A stretch of DNA of 64,000 nucleotides from Hippophae tibetana (GCA_037013495.1 CM072810.1:104684898-104748897); one strand, 5' to 3'. Counted from the stretch's first letter, positions 40,589 through 55,050 are shown. Notes: a model not told the origin generated them from the letters alone. Numbers and translations are program-made.

Positions 40589-43500
40589 ATGGTGAATCAG
40601 ACGGTCAGAGTGAAAAGGGATACGATTGCGGCTTGCATGACTTGTCCTCTTTGCAATAAACTCTTCAGAGATGCCACTACCATACCTGAATGTCTTCATA
40701 CTTGTGAGTCCCCCTCTCTTAGCAATATATTGACATGAGTCTGGCTTCCCAAGACTCTAGTTTGTATTATTCTTAGATTTTACAGTAGTCAATTCTTTAA
40801 AGTTTAAATCTTTGATGATTTATTCTTGGTCTTTTGCATTTTTAGTGATCTGGGTTCTTTTTATTTTGCATTTTCGTATCTGGGTTTGGCTTGGTTTGAC
40901 TTATTTTTCATGCTATTATTTAGTCATGTTATACTTGTTTTTTGGGATATGGTCTTCGGTACTCTATAATTAGTTGAATCTTCTTTCTCACGTTCTATGT
41001 TGATTAATTTATGAAAGCTTTCGTCTGGCTTTACTTGTTAATGAAGACTTGAATTTTCAACCAACTGCAATAAGAAAATGTTTTTTTTCTTAAAATACTC
41101 TGCTTGTGGTCGCTCGTAAGAACTGCATATACAAAGGACCACTGATCAAGTTGTCATGTATCTGGACTTTAATTTCTGTTTGAAATTCATTGATTGAGCT
41201 TAACTGTGAAACTTTTGTATGTTCAATGTTCATCATTGCAGGGTCGAATCAGAATGTGTTGTTTTTAACTTTGGCAAGTGCACATTTTTAATTGAATAAT
41301 TTTACATGCTAGACCCTTGCATTGATAATGATGGAGACATGAAAATGGAAATTATGAGCTTGACTTTTTCAAAGACCCTCACCTCTGATAAGTACTTTTT
41401 ACTGTTGTTTTTCTTCTCTAATTTATTTATTTCTGTACTTCATCAGTTTGCAGGAAGTGCATATATGATAAGATTAATGATGAGGAACTAGAGTGCTGTC
41501 CCATATGCAATATCGATTTGGGTTGTGTTCCATTGGAGAAAATGAGGTGAAGTTCTTTCCATAAGCTGTTTCTCAGCTTTTAATATAAACCACTGTTTTG
41601 TTAATTATTTTGATATTTTTGATTATGGGCTAAAATTTGGTTTATCATTTCTATTTGCAATACTGTCCTTGTATGCACTAAAGTTACGGTATATTGATCA
41701 AATATAGACGAGGGCACTGAGATTTTTGTTTGTAAGATAGAATGCTAAAGCCTATTTGTCTGTTTCTCTATCAGACCGGATCACAATTTACAAGATTTAA
41801 GGGCAAAAATTTTCCCCTCTAAAAGAAGAAAGGTCAAGGCATCTGAAGTTGTAGCTGCAATCACATTACCAGTTAGAAGAAAAGAAAGATCACTCTCGTC
41901 ATTGGTGGTTAGCACTCCAAGAGTATCTACCCATGCTACCATGACTGGAAGAAGAACAAAATCTGTTGTGCGAAAAGCTACCACTTTACGAGGGTCCAAT
42001 TTTTCAACTGAAAAACCGGTCAAAAAAGAAGATGAATCTGTTGAAGAGAATGCAGAAAGCTCAACTTCACCTGAGACTTCAAATAAGTTTTCCCCAAGTA
42101 CTAGGCAGGTATAGGAGATCTATCTTTTATCATGCATGTCATTGACCTCAATGAAATCATCTAAGCTGTAGATGTAATTTTCTTGTTTACAATTTAGAAC
42201 ACACTTTTACTCAATGTACTTGCCTTTTTCATGCTCTCTTCTTTGTCCCGTGCAGAGTTCTTCCCCTGCAGAGCCAATTCAATCCTCTGGCAAAAATGAA
42301 AATGAGAACAGGGTCGAAGCGTGGGAAAGAAAATTGGATGTTTGGAAACCATTAAATTATCTCGTCGAAGTTGCAAATAGGACTAAAAGTTTCAAGTCCA
42401 GTTCACAAGGCTCGGATAACAAAGCAGAACCTATGCCCTCTGCTGATCACGAGTCTCAAGTTCGGAAATCTAAAATTAAGGAAAACAAACGCAAATTGAA
42501 AGTTGAGGAGGCAAATAATGGCACTGGTCCTGTCTCTCCAGAAACAGTCAAACCTAAAAAGTTGCGCAGGGTTCGTCGGAAGAGGGAAGCTGCTTTTGGG
42601 GAATCAAAGATTACACCTCAAGCTATGCTTGATGCTTCTAGTGCCTGGCAGGAAAATAGAACTGGGCCAATTTGGTTCTCACTTGTGGCTTCTGAAGACC
42701 AGTGAGAAACAATTTAATGAGCATGCTCTTTTTCAAATATTTTTTTTCTCTGTAAGTTTCTGAATTTTGCTTAGTTAACTTGCGCATTGCTCATGAAATG
42801 GTTTCAATTTGTGGTTTCAGGGAAGGTGGTGCACCCTTGCCTCAAATTCCTGCTAGTTTCCTAAGAATAAAGTGAGTTCATTTGGTTTAAGTTTTGTTTA
42901 TAGGCACTTGTTAAAGGAGTTCATCCCTTGCATTATGGTTCATCTAACTAGGTGATATTAGTTAATATGTTCTAGAGGGTTTCTACATCAGCTACTTGAC
43001 TAATTTATATATTTCAATGTACTGTCATGCATGTTTTCGACCTTGAATTACTCATCAAAGCTAGTTTTTATTTCTTTCTCACTTTACCGATAAATATGTA
43101 TAAACTAGTATCTTAACATTCTATTGATCATTCTCTCCTAAAGTGCCTACATCCCTCGAAGACAAGTTGTTCATGGTTTCAAAATTTAAAACACATTTTG
43201 TGGCTTTTTTTGAAAATGGAAATTTATTTCCTTGACTTCCTGTTGTTTTACCTCCATTTCTTTGAGATAATACCTACTCCCAGATGCATTATCTGAACCC
43301 ACCGTTTCTGCTTTGTAGCTCCATATTTTACGGTCAGGACTCAGGATTACTGGTGTTGATCATTTTGCAAGTACCGAAATGATTGTAATGCTTTTTGTTT
43401 CATTTTGTCAACATGATCGTCACATAGTAGGCTAAACTGTTATTTTCTAACAAATATTGCTAGATACCATTACTGCAGTTTATATCTTGTCAAAATCTGG

Positions 43501-44538
43501 AGATTAGAGAACGTCTTATGTTATGTTACTTATGTAGTAAATTGAAGAGCATTTTTTATTCCTTCGGTGCTTTTATGGCAGTTCATTTAAATTGTCACAG
43601 GGATGGAAAATTACCTGTGTCGTTTATCCAAAAGTACCTGGTGAGGAAATTAGATCTTACTAGTGAAGCCGAGGTGAGCAAGTTGATCCTTGAATATTTT
43701 TAAACAGAAAATAATGAAAAAAAGTGATACGGGTTCTGTTTGGCTGTTAAATATATAAATGACCTAGACTTTCTACAGCTCCCTGTGGAACCGTGCCTGA
43801 CAGCTTATACCACTGACCTTATTTGCATGTGTTTTCTTTTTATTACAATTAAGTAAAACTACTGTGAACCGTGCTTTTGTCTTGGGAATGAGTGACTTAT
43901 CACATCCGTTTTAAAAAGCGTTTTCCGTGTTTAAATTCTATAATTTTTCTATCACCATACATTCTCATTTTGGACGAGATACTTTAGGATGATATGTAGT
44001 TCGGATGCTTGTCAACTGCCTTCATTATGCAGCCAATATTGTAAGATCCAGATGGGCAAAACGTTTATCCTCGGAAACCAACAGCATCCTAAAAACAGTT
44101 TCGTTAAATCATTTTATAATATTTAAGAACACCCTTGGAATATAAATCTCCAAAAGCTGCTAAAAATTAGGTTTATAGTCAAGTAGACTAAAGTAAAAAT
44201 AGTCATTTTTTGTGCCTGCCCTTCAATTTCTGTAATGTTTTTTTGATTCAAATATACTCAGCTCCTTAATTTTCTAAAAGCTCTCATGCAATGTACTTCA
44301 TTTGATATTGTTTAGAAAGGTGTTGGTTACTGTAAATTAACTGGTGACTTCAAATTTCATGCAGGTTGAGATTAAATGTATGGGACATACAGTGGTTCCA
44401 ACTTTACAGCTACATAATTTAGTTGAATTATGGCTTCAAACCGCATCAACATCAGAACGAATCCCAGCAACCATTGGCTCCTCAGCCAAGGACTTCATAA
44501 TGATACTAGCTTATGCCCGAAAGGTCATTGAACCCTAA
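40589..44538 (+). CDS. DRIP2: RING-type E3 ubiquitin ligase DRIP (DREB2A-interacting protein)
   Basis: Seven exons on the plus strand: 40589-40703, 41447-41546, 41775-42108, 42256-42701, 42821-42871, 43601-43673 and 44365-44538, all GT-AG and in phase, giving 430 residues. DRIP1 and DRIP2 are nuclear E3 ligases that ubiquitinate DREB2A and so restrain drought-responsive gene expression. The N-terminal C3HC4 RING is complete: C19-x2-C22, C35-x-H37, C40-x2-C43, C56-x2-C59 (CPLC, CLHTFCRKC, CPICN). PDHNLQDLRAKIFPSKRRKVK follows at the exon 2/3 junction. A long Lys/Ser-rich middle with likely nuclear localisation signals (KKLRRVRRKRE) leads to a C-terminal ubiquitin-like RAWUL domain (LPQIPASFLRIKDG..., MGHTVVPTLQLHNLVELWL) as in Polycomb-type RING proteins. 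Which of DRIP1 or DRIP2 it matches best cannot be told by eye. Confidence 0.94.
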
Positions 44539-45838
44539 ATATACTTACAACCCTACTGTTGCCACTTTCCAGTGGCATTTTCATTTATGTATATCCTTCT
44601 TAGAACCTTCAATTCTAAACGTAGAGTTGTTCTTCTGATCTGGCCCGGCACATATGCATACATTTTTATAATTTGGATTCCTCAAATCCAGTTGCGGCAT
44701 TGTCAACTGCAGAATGGGTTAGCAAGCTGTGTTGGTGTTTTCCAATTTTTTTTTCTTTGCAAGAGTACCCTTTTTTTCTCCCCCTCCTCCCCTATGATTA
44801 TAGGACATCATGTAAAAACATAACCCAGAGTTCACTCAATCTTTTCTTATTTTCGTTTGTCTTTTCTGTTGTCTCAGGCATTTAACTCTGCTGTTGTAAA
44901 ATGTTAACGTATTACAAATTTTCCCCATAAAGGGTAAGGGCTCATTCTCAAGTCGTCTTTACCTCTAAATTTGCAAATTTAGCTGACCAATCGAAAGGTT
45001 TCAAATTTAATAAAAAAAATATTGTTTATTTGCCTACATAATTCTAACAAATAATTATTTTTAATTTGATTATATATAAATTGAGAGATGTTAATAAGAT
45101 TTATGATATAATTTATCAATTTTTAAAATTTATTTTATTTTGTATCACTTAATTTTTAATAAGATTAGACGGTAATGAATTATATTAATTAAGATATTTA
45201 ATTTGTCGTTAATGGATTTAAATGAGATAATTAAGAATAAAAAAATAAAAAAAATGATATATGATTATTTATAACGTAAGTTTAATAAAAAAATAATATA
45301 ATTTATATTTAAAGTTAAATCTGATTAAAATTTAAATGAAATGATATTTAAATAGAATATATAATATTACATGAAAGAGATGAAAAATTCCATTTATATC
45401 TCTATTAATATGTAGATACTATAAGTGTAACTTTTGATTATATCTTATATAATTATTATAAGATGATATAGTGTTATTGTAACCATTATATATAGAACTT
45501 AACAAAAAAAAATTTATATAAAGCAAAACTTATATTTTTAAAAAAAATTTAAAAGTACAATTATATAAATAATTGAGTTATTTGAAATTCAGAGAATTTT
45601 GTTTTTGTGTATACTTTTGAAAAAACAAATGTGGCCGAAATAGAAGCTCCAACATTCCTTATAGAAGCTCATTAAGCCCAATTCATAAAGCAACTCAAAA
45701 AGAGTCCAACAAGAAAAATACAACTTAAACCACCACTCCTCCATTTGACATTTTGACTCTGATTCTGTGTCTGCCATTGCCGAACTGCTCGAACTCCTCG
45801 CATTCAGTGCGTGTCTCTCATATTCTCAGCGAAACACA
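44539..45838. other. DRIP-SRP9 spacer
   Basis: The DRIP 3' UTR probably covers the first 300-400 bases. About 44990-45570 is AT-rich without recognisable content. About 45640-45838 is GC-richer and should be the SRP9 promoter and 5' UTR. Confidence 0.45.
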
Positions 45839-48754
45839 ATGGTGTATATAACATCGTGGGATGAGTTCGTTGAGCGATCCGTACAATTGTTCCGTGCTGA
45901 TCCTGAATCTGTGCGTTTCTTTAATCTGCTTAATTTTCTGTTTGTTGCCGAGAGTTTTGTCGGTAAATTATTTTTAATGCAATATTTTGTTAGGACTATG
46001 CCAGTGGTAGTTTTCAACGACTTACTAGCACTTGTGCTTTTAGTTTATTGATCAAATGCATTTAGAACAATGGGTTGGAAACTCTACTTACTTGCATTAG
46101 CAATTCTTTTGATCTATTTGTGAGTTTGTGGTGTTTTCATAATTTTTTGATCGATTTCTGGATACAGACGCGTTATGTCATGAAGTATCGACATTGCGAC
46201 GGGAAATTGGTTTTAAAGGTCACCGATAACCGAGAGGTATGTTGCTTATGCCTTTATGTGTACTCTCACAAATTGGTACATTTAGTTCTCTCTTTTTTTG
46301 TAATTTTTTTTTTTGGGGAAAAATTTGAGTAGAATGGAATTGCTAGGGGCTGGTAGATGTTTGATCCCCCCCAAAAAAATACGAAAATTGGGGAAAAAAT
46401 TAGAAAATTAAGTGACATAAAATGACCGAAAATGGCAAAAAAAAAAAAAGAAGAAGAAGAAGAAGAAGACTAAAGTGTCTATTAGTGCATGTTTCTTTAT
46501 AAAAAGATAGTAAGGTAATTAAAGTCTCTAGTTTAAAACAAGACGAGTGAAAGTGAAATAGATGCACTTTTTTCTAACCTTGAATTTTCAAATTCTTGTT
46601 TTTGGTTGCTAAGAGCGGGGCTTTATACAATCATAAAAGTATATAATTGTTACAAAAATAAATGTCCTTATTGATAATAACTTCATATTTCCTTAAACTT
46701 GAAGATTTAAAATTTTTTAAGCTCGATTTATTGTAATCCTTGTTTTAGTCTTAGTGCCAATGATTCAGATATGTAATGCTGTTGAACTTTAAAAAGACTC
46801 TTTCATCTAGTAAGAATATAGGCTTGGGATAACAACAATTTTACAATCTCATTTTAAGTCAGTTACGTGTAAATGAGTTATAACTCGGAGCATAGAAATG
46901 CTATATTGTAAAATATGCATGTAGTTACTAGTTAGTTACACATCCGTGTAAATGGGACACATATAGGTCCAAGTCAATTGCTGGGACGTATAACTGGGTT
47001 AAAATATGTATATCTCATGCTAAGGCCTTATCAATATTGTGTGATGCCTTACTTTTAGTCATGTTTGTGTTTCTTTATTGTTTCTGGCAAGGCTTTATCA
47101 GGTAAGCATAATGCCTTACGGTTATCACTCAATGCCTTACTTTTAATCTTGTTTCTCTATTGCCAAGGCCTTAAATGATGTGCGTTGCTATTGGTTAGGT
47201 CTTACACTGTTATCCTTTCTTTTAATCATGTTTGTGTTTTTCAATTATTGATTTATTATAGTAAAGTCTTACCATGTTAGCATAAAGCCTTACCGATATT
47301 GCTTAACCCTTTCTTATCATGTTACCTATAATCATGTTTCTCTACTGGTACGGCCTTAACAGATTAAAAGTAAGGCCTTACCAATATTGTTCATTTAGTA
47401 GCGATTTTGTTTTAAAAAAATGCATTTTATTCATTATACCCTACTATTTTGGTTAAAAAAAATAATAATTTGGTATTAGGTTGTCTCATCTTATATTCTA
47501 CAGTAATGGCAAAGAAAAACCCTGCCTGTCAACCATCATTTGATGTTTTGCATATGGGTGTTTTTACCATATTCTCTCTTCAGTGTGAGAGTCAAATCAT
47601 GGACACCAGGTTTTAATTTTTGGAATGTCGACATGGAAAGTTCTTTTGCTGCTATGTTTCCATTTTCTCTCTGTTTTTCTCCTCTCCTGTATTGTTTGTG
47701 GAGGAAACTAATCAAAAAAGGAATGGCAGAGGACATATATGGAATTTGGCATGATTGCAATGACCATTATGCATTGAGTATTATCTTTGTCTTGGTTTCA
47801 TATTCATTTAACTGGAGATCTGAATTGTCTTTAATGATAAGTTCTTGAATTTTTTATATATTACCTCTATGATATGCACATGCATTTGCAGTGCCTGAAA
47901 TTTAAGACAGACCAAGCACAGGAAGCTAAGAAGATGGAAAAGCTCAACAACATATTTTTTACTATGATGGCTCGAGGTCCTGAAGGTATTAGATTTCTTA
48001 ATATTTTTTTCTAATATTCTTATGCACTTAAACATATCAGCCTCTGACCGTGATTAATAAAATTAAAAAGAAATATACTATATCACTTGGCTCTTTATCA
48101 TTGTGTATTCGAGAACAGCTGTGATTTGATGACATTTGGATGCTCACTGTTATGAGTTGATGGAACGATGCATTTTAGTAAACTCTACAGTGTGCTTGAT
48201 ATTATATAAAGCAGGGTTCAATCTTTACTTCAGGATCAATTCTAACCACGTTTAAGAAATGGTCAGACCATGTCTTCTGGTGGATAACATTTTAGGGACT
48301 TGACCAATGATACATTATTGTTGGAGATGATATATTTAAAATGGTTTAAACGGAAGAAGAAATTTCCATCTTGAAAAATCCTTGAAACTGAGAAGAAAAT
48401 AAAGTCACGCACACACTATGAGAAGTTGTTGAGAAACCAACTTTTCTAAAAGCTTAAGCTATTAGAAGAAGGGCCAACAATACACTTATTACACAGTTGT
48501 GCATCTAAAGAAGTGTAGTTGAAGCTGGGTATTGGTCTTCATAAGCTACAAGATAATTGTATCATATTCTTGTGTTTGGTGTTTTATTGTTCTTGGGTGT
48601 CCTTGTAGCATTGATTTTCCCCATATTTTCTAGCAAGAAACAACGCATATTTACTCTTGTCTAATGTCGTACAGTGGATACATCGGAAGTAACAGGGAAA
48701 GAACAGATGGCGGATACACAGCCAACCAAGAAAGGACGGGGAAGGAAGCAATAA
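45839..48754 (+). CDS. SRP9: Signal recognition particle 9 kDa protein (SRP9)
   Basis: Four exons on the plus strand: 45839-45910, 46168-46236, 47892-47985 and 48675-48754, GT-AG and in phase, giving 104 residues, the normal plant length. SRP9 pairs with SRP14 on the Alu domain of the cytosolic SRP RNA and slows elongation while the ribosome docks at the ER. Visible family features: MVYITSWDEFVERSVQLF at the start, ADPESTRYVMKYRHCDGKL, KVTDNRECLKFKTDQAQEAKKMEKLNNIFF and a basic tail ending KKGRGRKQ. The tail exon is variable in the family. Intron 2 (46237-47891) is unusually long and holds a repeat array. Confidence 0.95.
46441..46470 (+). repeat. (GAA)n microsatellite in SRP9 intron 2
   Basis: An A-run followed by about seven AAG/GAA units within intron 2 of SRP9. 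Likely length-polymorphic. Confidence 0.7.
47015..47395 (+). repeat. Degenerate tandem repeat with AAGGCCTTA cores in SRP9 intron 2
   Basis: Four or so copies, spaced roughly 80-110 bp, combining a palindromic AAGGCCTTA core (or a variant such as ATGCCTTAC, AAAGCCTTACC), a CAATATTG/GATATTG stretch and a CTTTTAATCATGTTTGTGTTTCT stretch. Landmarks: TAAGGCCTTATCAATATTG at about 47020 and TAAGGCCTTACCAATATTG near 47370. The array lies well away from both splice sites. Confidence 0.6.
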
Positions 48755-51700
48755 CTTTTTCTGTCTAAGGCTACGAATTTTAGATTGGAATCTTCATTAT
48801 TACCATGATACAGCTAGTTAATCCATGCAGTGTTTTGAAAATTTTGTGTACATTTCTTTCCAGTCCAATTTATCCATCATCACTTGTAATGCATGGGAAA
48901 TTCGATTATGAGGCATTTTCGTGATTGCCAAGTCAGTGATGTTCCTTCAGTCTCTTAAACTGAACTTTTCCTTGCATATCCAATATGCTTAACGTTTATT
49001 TCATCTTGTGGAGTTGAATGTTTCTTACTTATACAGTTATGCTTGATTCGTACTTTGGCGATGATGTTGCACTAAAAGCTCGTTTGAGAATTTCCAATAC
49101 AAGGGTCTGATAGTCATATAGGTAAGGGTGTAAAAGGTTTTGTGTGTGCTTGTATCTGTTTGTCCTCGTATTTTTTTGGCTCAATTATACATTTATTTAA
49201 TATTTTTGAAAAATAAATCCTTTTTAGTCATTTTTTTATAATGATAAGAAAATTTAATACCATTATAATAAAAGTGGATGACATCACAAGTCTTTTAGTT
49301 ATGTTAATAAGAGTTGTTTAGTCATGTTATTTTGTTATTTTTATAACAGTTTAGTTCTTTTATTTTGAAATAAATATAGCAAAAGACGTCTAATTTTTTA
49401 TTTTTCTTATATTTTCTTAATTGTCATTAAAATACTATTTTTATAGATTTTCTCTAGTAATAGATAATAAAAATAACAAATTTAATAATAAAATAAAAAT
49501 AACAAAGTTTTAAAATTTGATAAGTTATCATTATATAAATATTTTTTTTGGTAATGAAAAAATTAAATTGTTACAAAAAATAACAAATGTTATAAATTGT
49601 TATAATGGATATAATTAAGGGAATTTGAGTAAATTTGTTTCTTATAATAAATACAGATTTAAAGTTAATTATAACTATAAAAATAATTCTTGTTCAGTAG
49701 GTGTTTGTTCTAAGGGTCGTATTAAGAATTAGACCTTGATATAGCAAAAACGTTAGTATTCATTTCATTGAAGAGGTAAGTAATATTAATCCGAAGTACA
49801 GATTTTTCTAGCATTTGGTTGACTTTAAAGAATTGTCCGTGGCAATCTTAACTACTGCAAGGCGTACACTCAAACTAATGAGTTAATTATTAATGAACTT
49901 GTCTCCTCCTTCTCCTTCTCCTTCTTTGCAAATAAATATAGTATTTAATGGGCTTTGTTGGAAGAGTATAGACAGGAAAGATGACGACAAGTTCACTAAT
50001 TGCAAAAGAGTGTACATATCTTATGTTTCTCAAAGTTCTAGATTTTTTTAAATAATAAAAATAACTCTTAAAAAATTTCTTTATAAAAACAACATTGTAT
50101 TCAAACTCATTATTTCATATTTAAAGTAATCTAATTATAAGTCGTTTAAGTTTAACTTATACAATAATTTTAATCTGTTTAATATTAAATTTTATCTATT
50201 TTAATTTCGTTTAATATTATTGATGTTTAATTTTATTATAAATTATTATTTAATATATATATAAGTAATAATTTATTTTAAAAAGAAAAGGATAAATATG
50301 CATTTTTTATATGAACAACAATGTTATATTAGAGTTACTTTAATTAATACATTCATACTTTTAATGTTCTATGTTAGTAAAATGTTTTACTACCTCAATT
50401 TAAATATAGTACTATTTTTATCATTTTTAATAATAATTAATTTTTTTACCCAAAATTTACTTTTGACTTTTTAATGAAGTATTTTTTTCTTTATGAAAAT
50501 TAACTAGAAATGAAAAAATAATATTTTTTATTAAAGGATGTGTTCAACACTTCCTAATAAAAGTTAGGAAAAAATAAAAATTATTAATTTTTTATCTTTA
50601 AAAAACAAATAATATAAATAATTATTAAAAAATTTAACATTCTAACTATTTCATTAGAATACTCTGAAAATATACTTCATGATTAATTAACAAAGATTAA
50701 GATGAAAATATTTTTCATGGATAATTAATAAAAAATATTAGTATTATTAATAATGTAAAAAAAAGTTTTTGAAAATTAACAATTTTTTTTCATTTTTTTT
50801 AACTCTAGTTAATTACTAAAAAAATCTTTCCTAAAAATACCAAAAGGATATTTTGGTTTAAAATAATTTAGCTATCATTTAAAAAAGATATAAACGATAA
50901 TGATACTTAAATTGAATTAAAAAATAATTTTTTTAATAACATAAAATATTTAAAATATTATTATATTAATTGTATATATTTACGGGACTCAACATCACAA
51001 ATTATACGATTGGGTGAGAGTAATTTCTTAATACGTCAATCAGAATTCCTATATTTCTAAAGATTGGTCGAACCTATTTGTGTTTTTCCATTTAACTACA
51101 ATAACTAAGGTTGTTTATCGGATCGAAACCGTTAATTTTATACTCATTCGATCTGATCATCTCCTCGGATTGAAACATCCTAATCCGCAACCGATCTGAT
51201 CACCTTTCACATCTGCTCAATTTTATCTGTAAACTATTCAGATGACATCCGATCAATCCGACCAATAAATTTAATTAATTCTATTTTTTGTATTTTTAAA
51301 TAAGTTTTTTAAATTTTCACATAAATCATAACATAAAATCATTTAATTTAAAAAAAACATTAAAAAATTAAGTAAATATATATTAATTATATATATATAT
51401 ATAATTAATTTCTATTAATTATAATGAAATTCATAGTCTGATCCGCACGGATGAAATTTTCTGATTATCGAATTGGATTGATCTTTTACATAATTACTGA
51501 TAATAACTTAGTCAAATACAGGAGAAAGGATAATGTTTTTTTTTTTTTTACAATTAAAATAAATGAAAAGAAGAAGCAAGAATGAGAATAATTAATTGTC
51601 AAATTGTTGTTCTAATAATGGGAACTATCTTCCCCAGATCCCCATGTACCTCTTTGCTTTTCTTAACTTTATAGACCATTAAAAGCATAAAAAGTATATA

Positions 51701-54213
51701 TATACATGTGACCCAAAATAACCTTTTTTTTTTTGTCCTTTCAAATTTCGTTCAAACGATAGTCAGAAACTAAAGGTGGTGATTGGCGACTAGTTAATTA
51801 CCCAAAAATAAAGGTGATGGATACTTTTCATAATAATAAAAAGTGATAAATAGTCATTAAAAAAATATTTTTTTAGTAAATATTATCTTAATTATTATAA
51901 TAATTTTTTAAATCAACATTCAATCTAATATTAATAAATGAATTAACCACTGTTAAAATATTCTTTCGATAACATAAAAAGACAGATGAGATAAAATTTT
52001 AAATCTTATTTCATAAAAAAATTAATTTATATTAATAGCATGGTGGTTTTTTTAAAAGGTTTAGTGATTACAAGTCATCATTTTATTATATTCCCAAAAG
52101 TAATGTTAATTTATTTAAGAGAATAATGATTTATATAATTATTGATGTATAAGATTATAATGATAGAAAATATTTTTTATTAAATATGTAATAAGTATTA
52201 GATCTAATTAATATTAGTACTTCAATATTTAATAATGACTTAAATTTTATGAACTCTATAAAACATATAACATAATCAATTGGAAAGTTTCGTTATTTTT
52301 CTACGAAATCTTAAAGATCAAGACTTGATGGTAATGTAAAATCATGATGTGATTTTGATTCTCACACCGTATTTACGACATGAGAAATCCATTCGGTAGT
52401 TTTAAGTGATCTGAATATACAAACTATTTATATAAATGCTTATAACAACTTATTTTCTTTTTATTTGATCATATGTAATTATTATGTATTCAATTCATTA
52501 AATCTCTAACCAACTAACTTGACTAAGATGTTATATATATACATCAAACATATTAAACGTAGTGACCATTTCAAGAAAAATATTTGTTAAGTAAGTGATG
52601 GCACATTATTTATTATCATGTTATATGTCATTTTTACATGGTCAGGCAACAACCAAATTAGTTTCATTATTTATTATGTAATTTTTATTTTTGAAAAAAA
52701 AATAGAAATAGCTGGACACTCTTGATTGAAATTGCTCGGGATAAATGGCATGAAGTAATTAGTCTTAGAAAAATAAAATAATAACAAAAATAATAATAAT
52801 ATAAGAAGAAAATGAAAAATCACATTATAAAAAAAAATTCAAGCATCCAAGAGCTAGTTAGTTTGATATTAATCCATATGAATTATGATTATTCTAAAAA
52901 AATAAATAAAAGAGTTTACTTTTTTAATCAAGTTAGTGAGATAATTCCTTATAAAATATCTGAAAGTTCTTAAAAAGAAGTTCATTGTCTGTCTTAATTC
53001 CTCTTTAATTTTGAAAGATGGATGAAAAAGCTTTGTTGTGTTTCATATTTACTGAATGAGCTAATAATGGATTTAAGGAGGAAAAAAGGTGCATATTGTC
53101 TTAATATTATAATTTAACATGTTTAGGCCTTTAGACTAATAGATAAAGAATTCATGTGATGTAAATAATAAAAAAAATAAAAAAAACTCCATATTGATTA
53201 AAATGATTTGAGGCTCCCAATCAAATCTGAAGTTTTTTTTTATAATTTAAGCAAAAGAATTATTTAAAATTAAAGGGTTTTGTTAGATTGTATAAATTAT
53301 ATAAAATATAAATGTACAAAAGTTATGCATGAATATTATTTATGGCTGTAAATTAGAATATGGGCCCAATGGTTCATTTAATATTATAAATATGTGCTTT
53401 AGTTTTAAATTTTATTTATTTATTATTCTATCAGTTAGTGTAAAAGTTCATGTTTGATTTATTTATTTATTTTATGCTGGAATTTGACTTAAAATGTTTT
53501 CTTTTAAAAATAATGAGTGGGATATCTTTATAAATATTAATATTTGTGTAACTAGAACAAGGACTAAAATATTAATATTTATAAAATAAAAATTTTAATT
53601 TACAAAATATTTTGAAGAAATATATTTAGATATTATATCAAAATTATTCCTTCCAAATTTTATAAAACTTAAAAAAAAAATTCAAACATGGACATATATT
53701 TTTATATAAATATTTTTTCTTAAATGAAAATTCATAGATATATAGAAGATTTTATCAATTTTTCAATATATTATAATTATTAAAAAAATAAAAATAAAAA
53801 TATTTCTTCCACAATTGTAAAAAGTCATATTTTTAAATCATGACATGAAAAAAAAAGATCAAATGTGCAATTTTACAATAATTGATGGATCAACAATACA
53901 ATGTATGATGAAAAAGTTTGAAACTAAAATGCTCTTGTGCAATAGTAAATGAACTATTTGATCCTTTATTAATCCGCTATAAATTAATAAATACAATTTT
54001 TTACATCAATTATGTATAAAATTGATGTACATAAATAAATATCAATTAAATTTCTAATAATATTTATATAATTTTAAACAGTTTAAAAAAATCAAACTAT
54101 AGGATATTTAATCAATTAGAGAAGATTTGGTTGAAAAACATGTTGAAATTCATCATAAATTATGATGAAGATGATGAAGACTACTTAGTCATTGGTTATG
54201 ATACATGCGCGAA
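48755..54213. other. AT-rich gene-free region
   Basis: The SRP9 3' UTR lies at about 48755-49050. The rest is AT-rich with no coding region that I can support. A CTT/TCC-rich microsatellite sits at about 49900-49927. About 51110-51480 has a GC-richer patch with repeated CGATCTGATCA-like words (ATCGGATCG, CGATCTGATCA, ATCCGATCAATCCG), probably a decayed repeat of unknown type. Confidence 0.45.
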
Positions 54214-54330
54214 CATTATTACAAAAATGAGTATTTAAGTTAATATGTAAAGTCATTTTTTTTCTTCAAAAACTCACTTATAATGTATTTAAAGTCGGTT
54301 TGGTATATAACTGACGATATCCATGTAGGA

Positions 54331-54370
54331 TGTAGCGTCGCGTAGCGTCGCGTAGCGTCGCGTAGCGTCG
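54331..54370. repeat. Four tandem 10-bp units (CGTAGCGTCG)
   Basis: Four consecutive 10-mers, the first with T instead of C at position 1. They extend the left arm of the neighbouring hairpin and lie in the subterminal region of the CACTA-like element. Confidence 0.85.
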
Positions 54371-54480
54371 GTTCTAGGTGTCAACTGACACTACGCTACG
54401 TGGATAGCGTCGGTTGACACTTGGAACCGACACTATCCACTTAGCATAGCGTCGGTTGACACCTAAAACCGACGCTACGC
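54360..54480. repeat. Nested inverted repeats (cruciform-like) in the CACTA-like element
   Basis: The outer arms 54360-54400 and 54440-54480 are near-complementary over about 41 bp (GCGTAGCGTCGGTT...). The segment between them (54400-54440) is itself an inverted repeat, GTGGATAGCGTCGGTT against AACCGACACTATCCAC. The whole 121 bp can fold into one almost unbroken hairpin. Confidence 0.8.
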
Positions 54481-55050
54481 ACGTTGATAAATTCTTTTCT
54501 CTGTTTTCTTCCGAGACAGAAACTATTTTCAGTGTTGCATAACTCTCAAAACCTCTTACACTCTTTCTCATTTTCCGGCCACCTACGACTACCATTTCCA
54601 ACGTCGATTAGTGGGTTTTCTTCCTCTCTAACTAATCTTTTAGATCTCCTATTTTTTTGAGCAAAATACTCAAAAAATATTATACCCATATTTCACTTAC
54701 AAAACACAATTTTTTTTTTTCATTTTTTTCATTTTGTCACTTCATTTACTTTTGTAAGTATTTCTATTAATTTTACGTACTTATTGATCATTTTTTTTTT
54801 CTGTTATTATGTGTATAAATTTTTGTATTATATATGTAAATTTGTATTGTAACACCAGGAGAAGAATATAATGATATTGAATAAAATAGAACAAAACTAT
54901 GATAATTTTTCTACTATTAATTAATATTTTATTTTTCAAATATTTGTATTATTTGAACTATTTGTTAAATTAATTTTGTTTTTTTTTCCGACTCGAATAC
55001 AGGTTTTTATTTGAGTATAATAGAAAATGAGTAAAAAAAAAATTTAAAAA

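Noticed and set aside
54374..54601. 75-codon minus-strand frame with repeated SVxSVNRRY words
   Set aside because: The repeated peptide comes from translating the CGTCGGTT hairpin array of the CACTA-like element, not from a protein family.
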